A stretch of 64,000 bases of DNA, taken from Bacillus bingmayongensis. Its GTDB lineage: Bacteria; Bacillota; Bacilli; Bacillales; Bacillaceae_G. Positions 39,847-49,141 of the stretch are shown here, piece by piece. The notes under the pieces are model-generated. The model made no database searches. It was not told where the DNA came from and saw nothing but the letters and a program-made list of their open reading frames with translations. The first letter of the stretch is position 1, and every line of letters begins with the position of its first letter. The position numbers and the translations under genes were made by a program. The stretch is from assembly GCF_000299035.1 (NCBI RefSeq), contig NZ_JH921520.1, positions 62,242 to 126,241 of the forward strand, read 5' to 3'.

Positions 39847-40650
39847 ATGTGGAATTATGAAGCGGAAGCAGCCAAAGCCGTAATCGTGATTGTGCACGGT
39901 GCAATGGAATATCACGGACGTTATGAGGCGCTAGCAGAAATGTGGACTCATTTCGGGTATCATGTTGTTATGGGGGATCTTCCAGCTCATGGAACAACTT
40001 CAAGAAATAGAGGACATATTGAATCATTTGATGAATACATAGAAGAAATAAAATTATGGGTGAAAGAAGCAAGAAAATATCGGCTCCCTATTTTTTTATT
40101 TGGACATAGTATGGGTGGTCTTATTGTCATTCGAATGATGGAAGAAACGAAGAGAGAAGATATAGATGGAATTATATTGAGCTCACCATGCTTAGGTGTT
40201 TTAGCGGTCCCTGCTGCTCCGCTTCGAGCTGCTTCAAAGTTGTTAAATATTTTTACGCCAAAACTCCAATTTCCCACAAATCTTACAGTCGAAATGTCAA
40301 CGCGAAATAAAGAAGTTCGTGATGCAATGGAAAATGATTCGTTGTTCTTGCGCAAGGTGTCAGTTCGTTGGTATAGTGAATTGATAAAATCTATTGAGAT
40401 TGCTCATGAAAAAATAGATGAGTTTCCAGACGTTCCGCTCTTGCTAATGCAGGCGTGTGAGGATAAACTTGTAGATAAAACACGTGTCCGTAAATGGTTT
40501 GATCGGTTGAAAATAAGTGATAAAGCATATAAAGAATGGCCGAATTGTTATCATGAGCTATTGAATGAGTATGAGAAAGATGAAATTTTTAGTTATGCCA
40601 AAGCATTTATGGAAACACATTTAAATAATATAATACAAACAAATAAATAA
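39847..40650 (+). CDS. ytpA: Alpha/beta hydrolase, lysophospholipase-like (YtpA)
   Basis: A 267-residue hydrolase: VIVIVHGAMEYHGRYEALAE near the start, nucleophile elbow FGHSMGGL, Asp in ACEDKLVD, and His in NCYHELLNE complete the catalytic triad. It resembles B. subtilis YtpA, a phospholipase linked to the antibiotic bacilysocin. Start 39847 is chosen because ATGGAGG lies eight bases upstream; the longer frame from 39805 has no such site. It is followed by ytpB and is probably co-transcribed with it. Confidence 0.87.
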   Translation: MWNYEAEAAKAVIVIVHGAMEYHGRYEALAEMWTHFGYHVVMGDLPAHGTTSRNRGHIESFDEYIEEIKLWVKEARKYRLPIFLFGHSMGGLIVIRMMEETKREDIDGIILSSPCLGVLAVPAAPLRAASKLLNIFTPKLQFPTNLTVEMSTRNKEVRDAMENDSLFLRKVSVRWYSELIKSIEIAHEKIDEFPDVPLLLMQACEDKLVDKTRVRKWFDRLKISDKAYKEWPNCYHELLNEYEKDEIFSYAKAFMETHLNNIIQTNK

Positions 40651-40686
40651 TGATTTGTACATTTAATAGAGGAGATGAAGGAAGAA

Positions 40687-41748
40687 GTGAACGTACCGAG
40701 TAATCCCATAACGCTCATGGCGAAAGTATACCGTGATGTGTTTCCGGTTGTACACCATGAGCTAGCGATGTGGAAAGAGCGTGCCTACCATATTCCAAAT
40801 GATGAGCTTCATAATCAGGCAATTGCAAGTATTGAACATAAAACGTTTCATTGTGAAGGCGGTGGTATTTTAGCGCTGCTTGCAAATGAAAACCGTGAGG
40901 AATGTATTCGTTTTATTGTGGCGTATCAGACGATTAGTGATTACTTAGATAACTTATGTGATCGTAGTACATCGCTTGATCCGAATGATTTTGCTGCACT
41001 ACATGAATCAATGCTGACTGCATTAACACCAGAGAGTGAAGGAAGTAATTACTATCGTTATCGAGATGATCAAGATGATGGTGGTTATTTAGATGAGCTT
41101 GTCGCAACATGCCAAGATGTACTAAGAAAAACAAAGCATTATGAAAAGATTGCACCAATTCTTCACGAGCTTGCTTGTTATTATTGTGATTTGCAAATTC
41201 ATAAGCATGTGGAACTAGAAGAGCGAGAACCACGCTTGCAAACATGGTTTGAAGCTCATAAGGAAAACGTACCACCGATGAGCTGGTTTGAATTTTCCGC
41301 ATGTGCAGGATCAACACTTGGAATCTTTTGTCTCGTGGCGTATGCGTTTCATGATGAATTACTTGATGAAGATATTGCGAAGATTAAGCAAGGTTATTTC
41401 CCATATGTACAAGGGCTTCATATTTTACTTGATTATTTTATTGATCAAGAAGAAGATCGCATTGGCGGAGACTTAAATTTCTGTAGTTATTATGAAAATG
41501 AACAAGTTATATTAGAGCGAATGAAGCATTTTGTAAAAGAAGCAGAAAGAAATATTGGCGACTTACCACATGCGAAGTTTCATCGCCTTATTAGTCGCGG
41601 TCTCCTTGGAATTTATTTATCTGATCAAAAGGTATCAGAGCAAAAGAATATGCAGCAAATGGCACGGCGCATTGTGAAATATGGTGGATTCACTTCACGA
41701 TTCTTCTATTGGAACGGGAAGATGTACCGAAAGAAAATGGCGCAGTGA
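40687..41748 (+). CDS. ytpB: Tetraprenyl-beta-curcumene synthase (YtpB, DUF2600)
   Basis: A 353-residue all-helical terpene synthase of the large YtpB family. It lacks the usual DDxxD but has the Asp-rich TISDYLDNLCDRST and DYFIDQEEDRIGGDLNF segments that bind the metal-diphosphate. It cyclises C35 heptaprenyl diphosphate, the first step to the sesquarterpenes reported from Bacillus. GTG at 40687 is preferred: homologues begin near xVPxxPxxLMAKVYRD, and GAGGAG is 12 bases away, whereas ATG 40675 directly abuts that site. It lies in an operon-like pair with ytpA. Confidence 0.87.
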   Translation: MNVPSNPITLMAKVYRDVFPVVHHELAMWKERAYHIPNDELHNQAIASIEHKTFHCEGGGILALLANENREECIRFIVAYQTISDYLDNLCDRSTSLDPNDFAALHESMLTALTPESEGSNYYRYRDDQDDGGYLDELVATCQDVLRKTKHYEKIAPILHELACYYCDLQIHKHVELEEREPRLQTWFEAHKENVPPMSWFEFSACAGSTLGIFCLVAYAFHDELLDEDIAKIKQGYFPYVQGLHILLDYFIDQEEDRIGGDLNFCSYYENEQVILERMKHFVKEAERNIGDLPHAKFHRLISRGLLGIYLSDQKVSEQKNMQQMARRIVKYGGFTSRFFYWNGKMYRKKMAQ

Positions 41749-41754
41749 TAGGGG

Positions 41755-41786
41755 AGACCACTCTTTTTAGGAGTGGTCTTCTTTAC
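41755..41786 (+). terminator. ytpAB terminator
   Basis: AGACCACTC pairs with GAGTGGTCT, followed by TCTTT. Confidence 0.7.
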
Positions 41787-41924
41787 TATGTATAGTATTA
41801 AGGTTGAAGAAAAAAGTATTTTGTAAAATAATGAAAGTAAATGGGATTGAACTGGTCAACATCCTGTTCTTTTTGTATGTAGCAATAATCTTGGATATTG
41901 AAAATTAAATCTGTTACTCATTTA

Positions 41925-41965
41925 GCCTGCTATTTGCGGGCTGATTAAATTTTCACTTTATCTAT
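41925..41965 (+). repeat. bcr1-type repeat remnant
   Basis: CCTGCTATTTGCGGGCTG joined directly to ATTAAATTTTCACTTTATC, the two ends of a bcr1 element with the middle deleted. Confidence 0.5.
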
Positions 41966-41988
41966 CCCCATAGGAGGTCAAATACGCT

Positions 41989-42900
41989 ATGAAAACAGAA
42001 AGAATGTTTTCTATACTTATCTATTTATTGAAAAAAGATATAGTTTCTGCTGAGGAATTAGCTAATAGATTTGAAGTGAGTAAGAGGACAATCTATCGAG
42101 ATATAGATGCTTTATCAGCAATTGGTATCCCTATTATTTCTTATTTAGGAAAGAACGGTGGCTTTACTTTAATTGATAACTATCAACTAGATAAATTTAC
42201 ATTTAATGAAGAGGAAAAGAAGTTTTTACTAGAAGGTTTAACATTAAAAAATGAACTGTTTGATAATGATCAATTATTAATTTTACAAAAAAAATTAGAG
42301 CTGTTGAAAGAGAATAAAGAAGAGCATCACTCCAATATCACAATATCATCATCTACGTTACACCGAGAAACGATAGAAGAAGAAACAAAAGTAAAGATCA
42401 GAAAAATACTGTCTGTAATTAATGAAGGAAATAAAATCCGTATTTCCTATGTGTCACAAACAGCGAATATATCTAGTCGAATGATTCAGCCTTTAAAACT
42501 AAATTTTATGAATGGTAGTTGGTATTTAGAAGCCTTTTGCGAATATAGAAAAGCTTTGAGATTATTTAAATTGACTAGAATAAGAAGTATGGAAATCATA
42601 CATGACAATACTAGAACGCCCTATACTGAGAAAAATGAGTACGTAACGAATAAGTCAGCTAAAGTAGAGAGGATTATATTATTATTCTCAAAAAGTGAAC
42701 TTGGGAAATTATATGACTTCTTTACTGATGATGAAATAGAGGTTCTTGAAGATGGGGAGTTAAAAGTAACTTTTCAATATGATAGCAATAAAAATATATT
42801 GCCATTTCTCTTGATGTTTGGGAGGCATGTAAAAATACTAGAACCCTTATGGTTAAAAAATAAATATAGAGATGAAATTGAATATATTTATAAAAGCTGA
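41989..42900 (+). CDS. yobV: HTH/WYL-domain transcriptional regulator (YobV-like)
   Basis: A 303-residue regulator with an N-terminal HTH_11 domain (SAEELANRFEVSKRTIYRDIDAL, residues 18-40), the GKNGGF wing, and a C-terminal WYL domain (IRISYVSQTANISS, MIQPLKLNFMNGSWYLEAFC). WYL domains sense nucleic-acid or small-molecule ligands. A YobU-like effector-binding protein gene is 60 bases downstream on the same strand, the B. subtilis yobV-yobU combination. AGGAGGT precedes the start. Confidence 0.87.
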   Translation: MKTERMFSILIYLLKKDIVSAEELANRFEVSKRTIYRDIDALSAIGIPIISYLGKNGGFTLIDNYQLDKFTFNEEEKKFLLEGLTLKNELFDNDQLLILQKKLELLKENKEEHHSNITISSSTLHRETIEEETKVKIRKILSVINEGNKIRISYVSQTANISSRMIQPLKLNFMNGSWYLEAFCEYRKALRLFKLTRIRSMEIIHDNTRTPYTEKNEYVTNKSAKVERIILLFSKSELGKLYDFFTDDEIEVLEDGELKVTFQYDSNKNILPFLLMFGRHVKILEPLWLKNKYRDEIEYIYKS

Positions 42901-42960
42901 CAGACTGTTGTCATATTATGAATGTTATACTTTCCTTATTAATGAGTAGGGGGCGTATAT

Positions 42961-43347
42961 ATGAATACAGCAGTTACTGAGAAACATATTTACGGAAAGA
43001 AAGTAAGAACAAATAATCAAAATACAGATGCTATACTTAATCTGTGGGAAGAGTTTCTTCGTTTAAATTTAAAAGGTGACATATATGGTGTGTATAATAA
43101 TTATGAAAGTGATTTTACAGGTGATTATGATTTACATATCGGTACTGAAGAAAAATTTACTGATGAAAGTAATGTTATCATTCCAACGGGTAACTACCAT
43201 GTTGTAGAAGTAGATCATACGGATCCAAAAGGTGTCTTTAACGCTTGGGTGGATATTTGGAATAGCGATATCAAAAGAGCATATAAAACTGATTTTGAAT
43301 TTTATTCTAAAGATGGAAGTATAAAAATATTTCTGTCGGTTGAATAA
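42961..43347 (+). CDS. yobU: GyrI-like/AraC-type effector-binding protein (YobU-like)
   Basis: A 128-residue stand-alone effector-binding domain: a symmetrical SHS2 pattern with LWEEFLRLNLKGDIYGVYNN in the first half, and GNYHVVEVDHTDPKG and DFEFYSKDG in the second. Such proteins (GyrI/Rob C-terminal family) bind hydrophobic ligands; some hydrolyse toxic compounds. Its partner is the WYL regulator upstream. AGTAGGGGG precedes ATG. Confidence 0.8.
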   Translation: MNTAVTEKHIYGKKVRTNNQNTDAILNLWEEFLRLNLKGDIYGVYNNYESDFTGDYDLHIGTEEKFTDESNVIIPTGNYHVVEVDHTDPKGVFNAWVDIWNSDIKRAYKTDFEFYSKDGSIKIFLSVE

Positions 43348-43387
43348 TAAGATTAATTGTTAGTGTAAATCAATTTATAAGCAAAAT

Positions 43388-43424
43388 ACCCGGTTCCTTA
43401 ACATAAGAGGAACCGGGCGTTTTG
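43388..43424 (+). terminator. yobVU terminator
   Basis: CCCGGTTCCT pairs with AGGAACCGGG around a TAACATAAG loop, then CGTTTTG. Confidence 0.8.
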
Positions 43425-43625
43425 TGTCTAAATATTATTATTTCTTATACGGTAGCAACTTTCATTGGTTTTCTTCTCATATACTATGGCGGGAATTGGC
43501 TTGTAAGTTATATTCCGTTTGAGCCATTGAAAACTATCGCTTCAATAATCATTATAATTGCTGTTCTATCTTGTTGTTTAAAGGTATTAAATCAGTTGTT
43601 AAAGAAAGTCTCCAATGGCGTGTAG
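43422..43625 (+). CDS. Possible small membrane protein, probably a remnant
   Basis: A 67-codon frame opens at TTG 43422 inside the terminator tail and encodes two hydrophobic segments, TVATFIGFLLIYYGGNWLVS and TIASIIIIIAVLSCCLKVLN. No ribosome binding site precedes it. The protein pattern is sensible for a two-helix membrane protein, so this may be the C-terminal part of a lost gene. Confidence 0.3.
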   Translation: MCLNIIISYTVATFIGFLLIYYGGNWLVSYIPFEPLKTIASIIIIIAVLSCCLKVLNQLLKKVSNGV

Positions 43626-43654
43626 TGATGTTTATCCTCTCATACAAATACTGT

Positions 43655-44968
43655 TTATTTATATTTTTTTACCCGCATTTTAGAGAATAGATAAAGTAAA
43701 AACTCGACTATAAAAATGATAAGAACAGATAAACCGAATAAAGGCATGGAAATACCTAATATTATCATAATAAGTATGAAGGCAAATATGCTTTTCTTAT
43801 CTTTTTGTTTTGGCGGTGCTCCTAGCTTGCCTTGTGGTTTTCTTGCTAGCCACATTTTAACTCCGAAATAAATGAGGAATAGCAAGGATAAAGTTGTTAG
43901 TAAACAAAGTATTTTATTTGGCCATCCGAATAAATGTCCTTCATGAAGAGGAATACCATAAGAAAACCACTGTGCAAATAGCCCGTAATCACGATAGTCA
44001 ATTTTGGAAATGAGAGAACCGCTATATTGATCAAAATAAGCAGTGATTTCTTCATTTGGTGATACGTTCATTCCCGTAATGCCTGATCCGCTCGATTTTG
44101 AAACGGTGAAAACTCCTTTGGCATCATTCGGTAAAGAAATGACGTATGGTTTTTCAATTTGAATCTTCTCTTCTAGGTCATTGATTGAAAGAGCGCCCCG
44201 TTTAGTTACATCTGATTGTGGAGGCGTTTCTTGTCTAGTTGCCCATGGCAATTCTTTAAACTTAGACTCTGGCGGTGCCATATATAATTTAGGATATCCT
44301 AGTGATTGATTGGAAGTTGCGATGTTATAAATTTGTTTTCCCATGAAACCGGACCAAGGTAATCCTGTTAGTATTAAGAGAATGAGTGGAATTGTAAATA
44401 CAATCCCAATTGTCCAATGCAGTCGCTTAGAGTGTTCTCTAGCATTGGATACTAGAGTGTTTTTGAAACTTTTTATACTCATATATAAACCAGTAACAAT
44501 TAAAAAAATGGTCCAGCAAGCAGCTAATTCAATTAAGTAGTTTACAAATGTACCACCAACGAGAAGAGAACTATGCAACTCACGCATGATATTTGCGAAT
44601 GTTTCATTCGCATTTTGATCTCCAACAATTTGATTATGCTTGTCCAAATAAACATATTTTTGATCGCCTGTATATTCATTTTTCATTGTGAGCCTTGTAT
44701 TATATTCATTTTCAAAATAGCTAATTTTCGTTACGTTATAGTGAGGATATTTCTTTTCTGTTAGCGAAATGGATTCAGTCATAGAAAGAGATTCTGTTTG
44801 ATGACTATTTCCGAAATATAAATCCTTATAAATGAAATTTTCAACTTCCTCTCGAAACAGATATCCAATGCCACTAAGTGATAAAGTAATGAGTAGTGGT
44901 GCTATGAAGAGGCCGGCGTAAAAATGCCACCGCCAGAAAATATAGTGAAGCGATCGATTTAGTTTCAT
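43655..44968 (-). CDS. PepSY-associated membrane protein
   Basis: A 437-residue membrane protein with an N-terminal LHYIFWRWHFYAGLFIAPLL, a periplasmic-side PepSY-like region between helices 1 and 2 (FREEVENFIYK onwards), a second helix pair preceded by RLHWTIGIVFTIPLILLILTG, another PepSY-like domain, and a C-terminal helix pair (GIPLHEGHLFGWPNKIL). The His-containing helices resemble PepSY_TM proteins, several of which are linked to iron or haem reduction. GGGGAAC precedes ATG. It is a single gene; no siderophore genes are adjacent. Confidence 0.82.
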   Translation of the reverse strand: MKLNRSLHYIFWRWHFYAGLFIAPLLITLSLSGIGYLFREEVENFIYKDLYFGNSHQTESLSMTESISLTEKKYPHYNVTKISYFENEYNTRLTMKNEYTGDQKYVYLDKHNQIVGDQNANETFANIMRELHSSLLVGGTFVNYLIELAACWTIFLIVTGLYMSIKSFKNTLVSNAREHSKRLHWTIGIVFTIPLILLILTGLPWSGFMGKQIYNIATSNQSLGYPKLYMAPPESKFKELPWATRQETPPQSDVTKRGALSINDLEEKIQIEKPYVISLPNDAKGVFTVSKSSGSGITGMNVSPNEEITAYFDQYSGSLISKIDYRDYGLFAQWFSYGIPLHEGHLFGWPNKILCLLTTLSLLFLIYFGVKMWLARKPQGKLGAPPKQKDKKSIFAFILIMIILGISMPLFGLSVLIIFIVEFLLYLFSKMRVKKYK

Positions 44969-45085
44969 ACTTTAGTTCCCCTAACCTTCCTTATATGAAT
45001 AAAATACGTATTTAATATAACGGGATTAAGTGTGATTATTTTGAAAGAAGTGTGAAAAAAATAAAAAATCTTAGGGAAATAGGAA

Positions 45086-45113
45086 AAGACGTACAGCATG
45101 TGTACGTCTTTAT
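45086..45113. terminator. Terminator between the racemase and PepSY genes
   Basis: AAGACGTACA pairs with TGTACGTCTT; it lies beyond the racemase stop. Confidence 0.6.
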
Positions 45114-45142
45114 GTTCTTGGCGTATAGAATATGTATGTAAT

Positions 45143-45823
45143 TTACAATTGATTTGCTAAATATTTATGAACAACCGCCTTAGCAAGACAAAACGATGAA
45201 TCCACAAAGCAAAGGTTATTTGACCCTGCGTTTGATACAACATTTAAATCGGTACAAGCTATAATAACGACATCCACTGCTTCAGATAATTCCATACAAA
45301 GTGTATGCCATAATTCGTTTGCTTTATTGATGTTCCCTGTTTTTATGCTAGAGATAATTTGAGTGATAATTGTTTGCCAGCTATTTTTATGTATATAATC
45401 CATGCCACGTTTTACAATCCAATCTTGATATATGCCAGATTGAATGGTTGCATCGGTCGCTAAGAGAGCTACTTTTTTTATATGATTTGGTATTTCTTTT
45501 AGTGTTTCATCTACCATATTTAAAACAGGAACTGACACTGAATTTTGTAACTGATCAAAATATAGGTGAGCGGTATTACATGGCATGGCAATAAAATCGA
45601 CACCCGTACTTTCAAGTTTTTGTGCACCATTTATAATAGCTTTTTCCATAGCTTCATGATTAATGGATTTATCTATATAAAAAGGTGTCGGGCAAGAATA
45701 AATCATCATATGAGGAAAATCCATATCATGTTTGGCACCGTATATTTTTTGACATTGCTCTACGACTGTATCAACGAATGGACCTGTTGATTTTGGTCCC
45801 ATTCCTGCTAGTATTCCGATCAT
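45143..45823 (-). CDS. Aspartate/glutamate racemase family protein (RacX/YgeA-like)
   Basis: A 226-residue PLP-independent racemase fold: IGILAGMGPKSTGPFVDTVV at the start, first catalytic Cys in MPCNTAH (about residue 83), second in IIACTDLNVV (about residue 190). Both Cys of the two-base mechanism are present. Relatives make D-amino acids used for the cell wall or biofilm and spore signalling; the amino acid here is unknown. AAGGAGAGG precedes ATG. Confidence 0.85.
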   Translation of the reverse strand: MIGILAGMGPKSTGPFVDTVVEQCQKIYGAKHDMDFPHMMIYSCPTPFYIDKSINHEAMEKAIINGAQKLESTGVDFIAMPCNTAHLYFDQLQNSVSVPVLNMVDETLKEIPNHIKKVALLATDATIQSGIYQDWIVKRGMDYIHKNSWQTIITQIISSIKTGNINKANELWHTLCMELSEAVDVVIIACTDLNVVSNAGSNNLCFVDSSFCLAKAVVHKYLANQL

Positions 45824-45876
45824 TGTTGTACCTCTCCTTAATTTCGTAATCTAAAGTTAGAAATTCTTGTTTTTAT

Positions 45877-46569
45877 CTACATGTTCCTTCTTTTTCGTAC
45901 AAGATAAAGGAATAAGCCTATTAATACAACTGAATATGCAAGTGCCCATACAGTAAGCCAAAGCACGTGCGTAAGCAAATGATGTTCATATTGTCCAAGC
46001 ATCATAAAACCATTGATAGGCGGGAAGAACCATAATAGTTCCGGCATGTCTTTTTTGAGGCGAATCGACGCAATCGTAATCAGTAATACAAAAGAAAGAC
46101 TCAGCCAAGCTGTACTCGCTTTTCTAATGATGTTTCGTGTAAATAGTGTTGCAATTGAAATGCTGAGTATAGATAAAGAAAAATGTGCAAGGATACCAGT
46201 TATAAATAATGAGACTGTCATTTTTTCGTTAAACATTTGAAAGGCAATTGGATATATAACAGAGATAAGGGATAGAATGCTACAAATGAGAAGTACCGTT
46301 ACATATTTACCAAGGTATAAAGTCCATATGTTTTTTGTATGTGAAAGGGTAATTTGTTCTTGAACAGGGTCTTCTGTATGAAACAGCGTAATGGTAATCC
46401 AAGCTGAAAGTAAATAGAGTATAAGGGAAGTTTCTAAATACGTTGTAACAATCGGATTTGGTTTGTAAGCATAGACAAAGAGTAAACTTACGATGTACAT
46501 CGCGATTGGTGGAACATATTTATAGGACTTTGTATAATCAAGAAAATTGTAACGAATGAGCGCGAGCAT
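45877..46569 (-). CDS. ABC transporter permease (ABC-2 type)
   Basis: A 230-residue protein with six hydrophobic segments, consistent with an ABC-2 permease (AMYIVSLLFVYAYK, LYLLSAWITITLFHTEDP, LYLGKYVTVLLICSILSLI). ATG 46569 follows AAAGGAGG. It overlaps the end of the ATP-binding gene by 32 bases, so translation is coupled. Together they form a two-component exporter; the cargo is unknown. A longer frame to 46713 lies inside the ATPase gene and is not used. Confidence 0.8.
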   Translation of the reverse strand: MLALIRYNFLDYTKSYKYVPPIAMYIVSLLFVYAYKPNPIVTTYLETSLILYLLSAWITITLFHTEDPVQEQITLSHTKNIWTLYLGKYVTVLLICSILSLISVIYPIAFQMFNEKMTVSLFITGILAHFSLSILSISIATLFTRNIIRKASTAWLSLSFVLLITIASIRLKKDMPELLWFFPPINGFMMLGQYEHHLLTHVLWLTVWALAYSVVLIGLFLYLVRKRRNM

Positions 46570-47428
46570 AGGGATCCTCCTTTCGGTTAAGGAATTTAGG
46601 TTGTAGCAATGTAATGAACGCATCGTTATGTAATAAGTATTGAAGTATGTCATTTGTATAAGTCTTTTCAATTTGTAATTGAATGAGGTGCTGATTTGCG
46701 TTATATGTAACATGTATATAGCCGGATTGCTTCTGTAACTTTGTGATAGAAAAAGTGTGTGATACCGTTGCTTCTATGTAAGTATGTTCTTTCGGGATTG
46801 CATCAAATGTTAAAAGTTTATCCTCTGCAATTGTATGATTAGCGAGTGTCACAATTCGGTCGGCAAAGTTTTCTAATAGCTGTTTCTCATGACAAGTGAA
46901 GAGAATGGTAAGACCTTGTTTTTTCAATGAGAGAAATATATGTTCAAGTTCTTCTTGGGACCTTGGATCAAGTCCAGAAAGCGGTTCATCTAAAATTAAT
47001 ATATCAACATCACTAAGGAGTGCCTGCATGATACCTGTTTTTTGTTTCATTCCTTTTGAAAAATTTCTTATAACGGAATGATTGGCATGTTGTAAATGAA
47101 AAGTTTCTAGTAATGAGGGGATTTTGTTTTCTAAATGCTCTTTCGATAAACCATGAATACGACCGAGATGATATAAATACTCTTCGAGCGTAAAACGAAT
47201 ATCTTCTGGAAAATGTTCTGGTACATATCCGATTTTCATATTTGATGCTTTGTGGATTGTGCCTGCCGTAGGATGAATAAATCCAGCGATAACTTTGAGT
47301 AAAGTGCTTTTTCCAGTACCGTTGCCGCCGATAATGGCAACCGCTTGTCCTTTTGGAATTGATAAATGGATGTTTTCTAGTATTATCTGTTTGTCGTATT
47401 TCTTTTGTATACCCTTTAGTTCTAACAA
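46538..47428 (-). CDS. ABC transporter ATP-binding protein
   Basis: A 296-residue ATPase with Walker A GGNGTGKST, signature FSKGMKQKTG, Walker B DILILDEPLSGLDP and H-loop FTCHE, plus a C-terminal extension of about 85 residues common in CcmA-type exporters (bacitracin/antibiotic or ABC-2). TTG 47428 is the start: it lies seven bases after AAGGAGGG and yields MLELKGIQKKYD. The annotated longer frame to 47482 would add 18 residues upstream of that site. It forms a unit with the permease. Confidence 0.87.
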   Translation of the reverse strand: MLELKGIQKKYDKQIILENIHLSIPKGQAVAIIGGNGTGKSTLLKVIAGFIHPTAGTIHKASNMKIGYVPEHFPEDIRFTLEEYLYHLGRIHGLSKEHLENKIPSLLETFHLQHANHSVIRNFSKGMKQKTGIMQALLSDVDILILDEPLSGLDPRSQEELEHIFLSLKKQGLTILFTCHEKQLLENFADRIVTLANHTIAEDKLLTFDAIPKEHTYIEATVSHTFSITKLQKQSGYIHVTYNANQHLIQLQIEKTYTNDILQYLLHNDAFITLLQPKFLNRKEDPYARAHSLQFS

Positions 47429-47483
47429 AATGGTTCCCTCCTTCTCGTATCCATTATATGGTATATTTTGTTCTTGGAACAAT

Positions 47484-47512
47484 AAAAAAAGCGCCGATAT
47501 ATTTAGCGCTTC
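47484..47512 (-). terminator. ytqB terminator
   Basis: On the minus strand AGCGC pairs with GCGCT, followed by TTTTTTT; it overlaps the ytqB stop region. Confidence 0.6.
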
Positions 47513-48075
47513 TCAATTGCCACGATAAATGGCGGGTTGTTTTGTTGATTGATGAATCCGTAACGAAGTACGTGAGCTTGTTTTTGATCGAGCTCTTCGG
47601 CAAATTGCAATACGGCATCGCGTTCTACTTGTCCTTCTGGATGTCCGTGATAAATGACAAGGATGATGATGCCTTCTGGTGCCATTACTTCTAATAATTG
47701 TTCAATAGCAGCTATTGTTGAGTTTGGTTTTGTTACAATATGTTTGTCACCGCCGGGCAAGTAACCTAAGTTGAAAATTGCTCCTGTTACTTTACCTTTT
47801 GCTTCTTCTGGCAAGACGGATAATAATGTATCATGGCTATCGTGAATTAAAACAGTTCGTTCTTCAAGTCCTTTTTCTTTTAGGCGAACAGTCGAACTTT
47901 CAATCGCTTCACGCTGAATATCAAATCCAAATACTTTCCCGTTTTCTCCAACAATCTCCGCTAGAAAACAAGTGTCGTGACCGTTGCCAAGCGTTGCGTC
48001 TACAGCAAAATCACCTTCTTTAACAGCTGTTTGCAAAAGCGTGCGTGCAAACGGCAATACACGTTCTAATTTCAT
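47503..48075 (-). CDS. ytqB: Class I SAM-dependent methyltransferase (YtqB, rRNA-methylase-like)
   Basis: A 190-residue enzyme with SAM-binding motif DATLGNGHDTCFLAE (residues 26-40), acidic FGFDIQREAI, and NLGYLPGGD, the NPPY-like catalytic segment of the family. The start at 48075 overlaps the ytqA stop (ATGA), with CGAGGTG upstream, so ytqA and ytqB are coupled. It is annotated as an rRNA methylase in B. subtilis relatives; the RNA target is not visible from sequence. Confidence 0.88.
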   Translation of the reverse strand: MKLERVLPFARTLLQTAVKEGDFAVDATLGNGHDTCFLAEIVGENGKVFGFDIQREAIESSTVRLKEKGLEERTVLIHDSHDTLLSVLPEEAKGKVTGAIFNLGYLPGGDKHIVTKPNSTIAAIEQLLEVMAPEGIIILVIYHGHPEGQVERDAVLQFAEELDQKQAHVLRYGFINQQNNPPFIVAIEKR

Positions 48076-49031
48076 ACTGGTTTCACCTCGTTTGCGTATT
48101 TTCCTTGCCAGCTTCCGCGGCGTACAAATTCCGCATCGATGGAATTTAATACTTCCCATTTATTTAAACTCCACATAGGACCAATCATTAATTCAGGTGG
48201 ACCGTCACCTGTGATGCGGTGCACAATCATCTCTGCTGGCATGATTTCAAGTTGGTCAACAACAAGGCTTACGTAATCCTCAAGAGAGAGAAATTCTAGT
48301 TGTCCTTTTTCATATTGCTTTACCATTGGCGTTCCTTTTAATAAGTGAAGTAAGTGAATTTTAATTCCTTGTACATCCAGTTTTGCTACTTCACGTGCAG
48401 TTTCCATCATCATGTCATAGTCCTCAAGCGGCAGGCCGTTAATAATATGAGAGCATACTTTAATGCCGTGTTTACGAAGTTTGTTTACACCTTCCACATA
48501 TGATGGATAGTCATGAGCACGGTTAATGAGATTCGCAGTGCGCTCATGAACAGTTTGTAGTCCAAGTTCTACCCAAAGGTATGTGCGTTTATTTAAATCA
48601 GCTAAATATTCAACAACATCGTCAGGCAAGCAGTCTGGACGAGTTGCGATGGAAAGACCAACAACGTCTTTTTCTGCTAAAAGTGGTTCGAATTTTTCTT
48701 TTAATACTTCTACTGGAGCGTGCGTATTTGTGTACGCTTGGAAATAAGCAATACACTTTCCGTCTTTCCATTTTGAGTGCATTTTTTCTTTCATTTCATG
48801 ATATTGCGTTACAACATCCTCGCGGCGATCACCAGCAAAGTCGCCAGAACCAGCAGCACTGCAAAACGTACAACCGCCATATGCGACTGTGCCATCACGG
48901 TTCGGACAGTCAAAGCCAGCATCTAATGAAACTTTAAAGATTTTTTCGCCAAAGTGTTTTCGTAAGTGATAATTCCACGTATGGTAACGTTTATTGTCAT
49001 TTGTATATGGAAAAGGGTTTTGAACCTTCAT
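48072..49031 (-). CDS. ytqA: Radical SAM protein (YtqA, TIGR01212 family)
   Basis: A 319-residue radical SAM enzyme. The cluster-binding Cys are Cys42, Cys54 and Cys57 (DCPNRDGTVAYGGCTFC), followed by GSGDFAGDRR, FQAYTNTHAP and SIATRPDCLPD, the Elp3-like core. The family (YhcC/YtqA) has an uncertain RNA- or methyl-transfer role. AGGAGGG precedes ATG. It is coupled with ytqB, also a SAM-using enzyme, which suggests they act on the same RNA or in one pathway. Confidence 0.9.
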   Translation of the reverse strand: MKVQNPFPYTNDNKRYHTWNYHLRKHFGEKIFKVSLDAGFDCPNRDGTVAYGGCTFCSAAGSGDFAGDRREDVVTQYHEMKEKMHSKWKDGKCIAYFQAYTNTHAPVEVLKEKFEPLLAEKDVVGLSIATRPDCLPDDVVEYLADLNKRTYLWVELGLQTVHERTANLINRAHDYPSYVEGVNKLRKHGIKVCSHIINGLPLEDYDMMMETAREVAKLDVQGIKIHLLHLLKGTPMVKQYEKGQLEFLSLEDYVSLVVDQLEIMPAEMIVHRITGDGPPELMIGPMWSLNKWEVLNSIDAEFVRRGSWQGKYANEVKPV

Positions 49032-49141
49032 AACATATCCCTCCTAAAGCCTAAAATGAAACAAAATCCATTATAACATACTCATAAGGTCGATATGGAA
49101 GGGACACACTAAAGGGGAATTAAAGGCAAGGAGGAAACAAA

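Noticed and set aside
47353-48023. Plus-strand ORFs opposite the ABC ATPase and ytqB
   Set aside because: Shadows of minus-strand genes with clear motifs; no ribosome binding sites.
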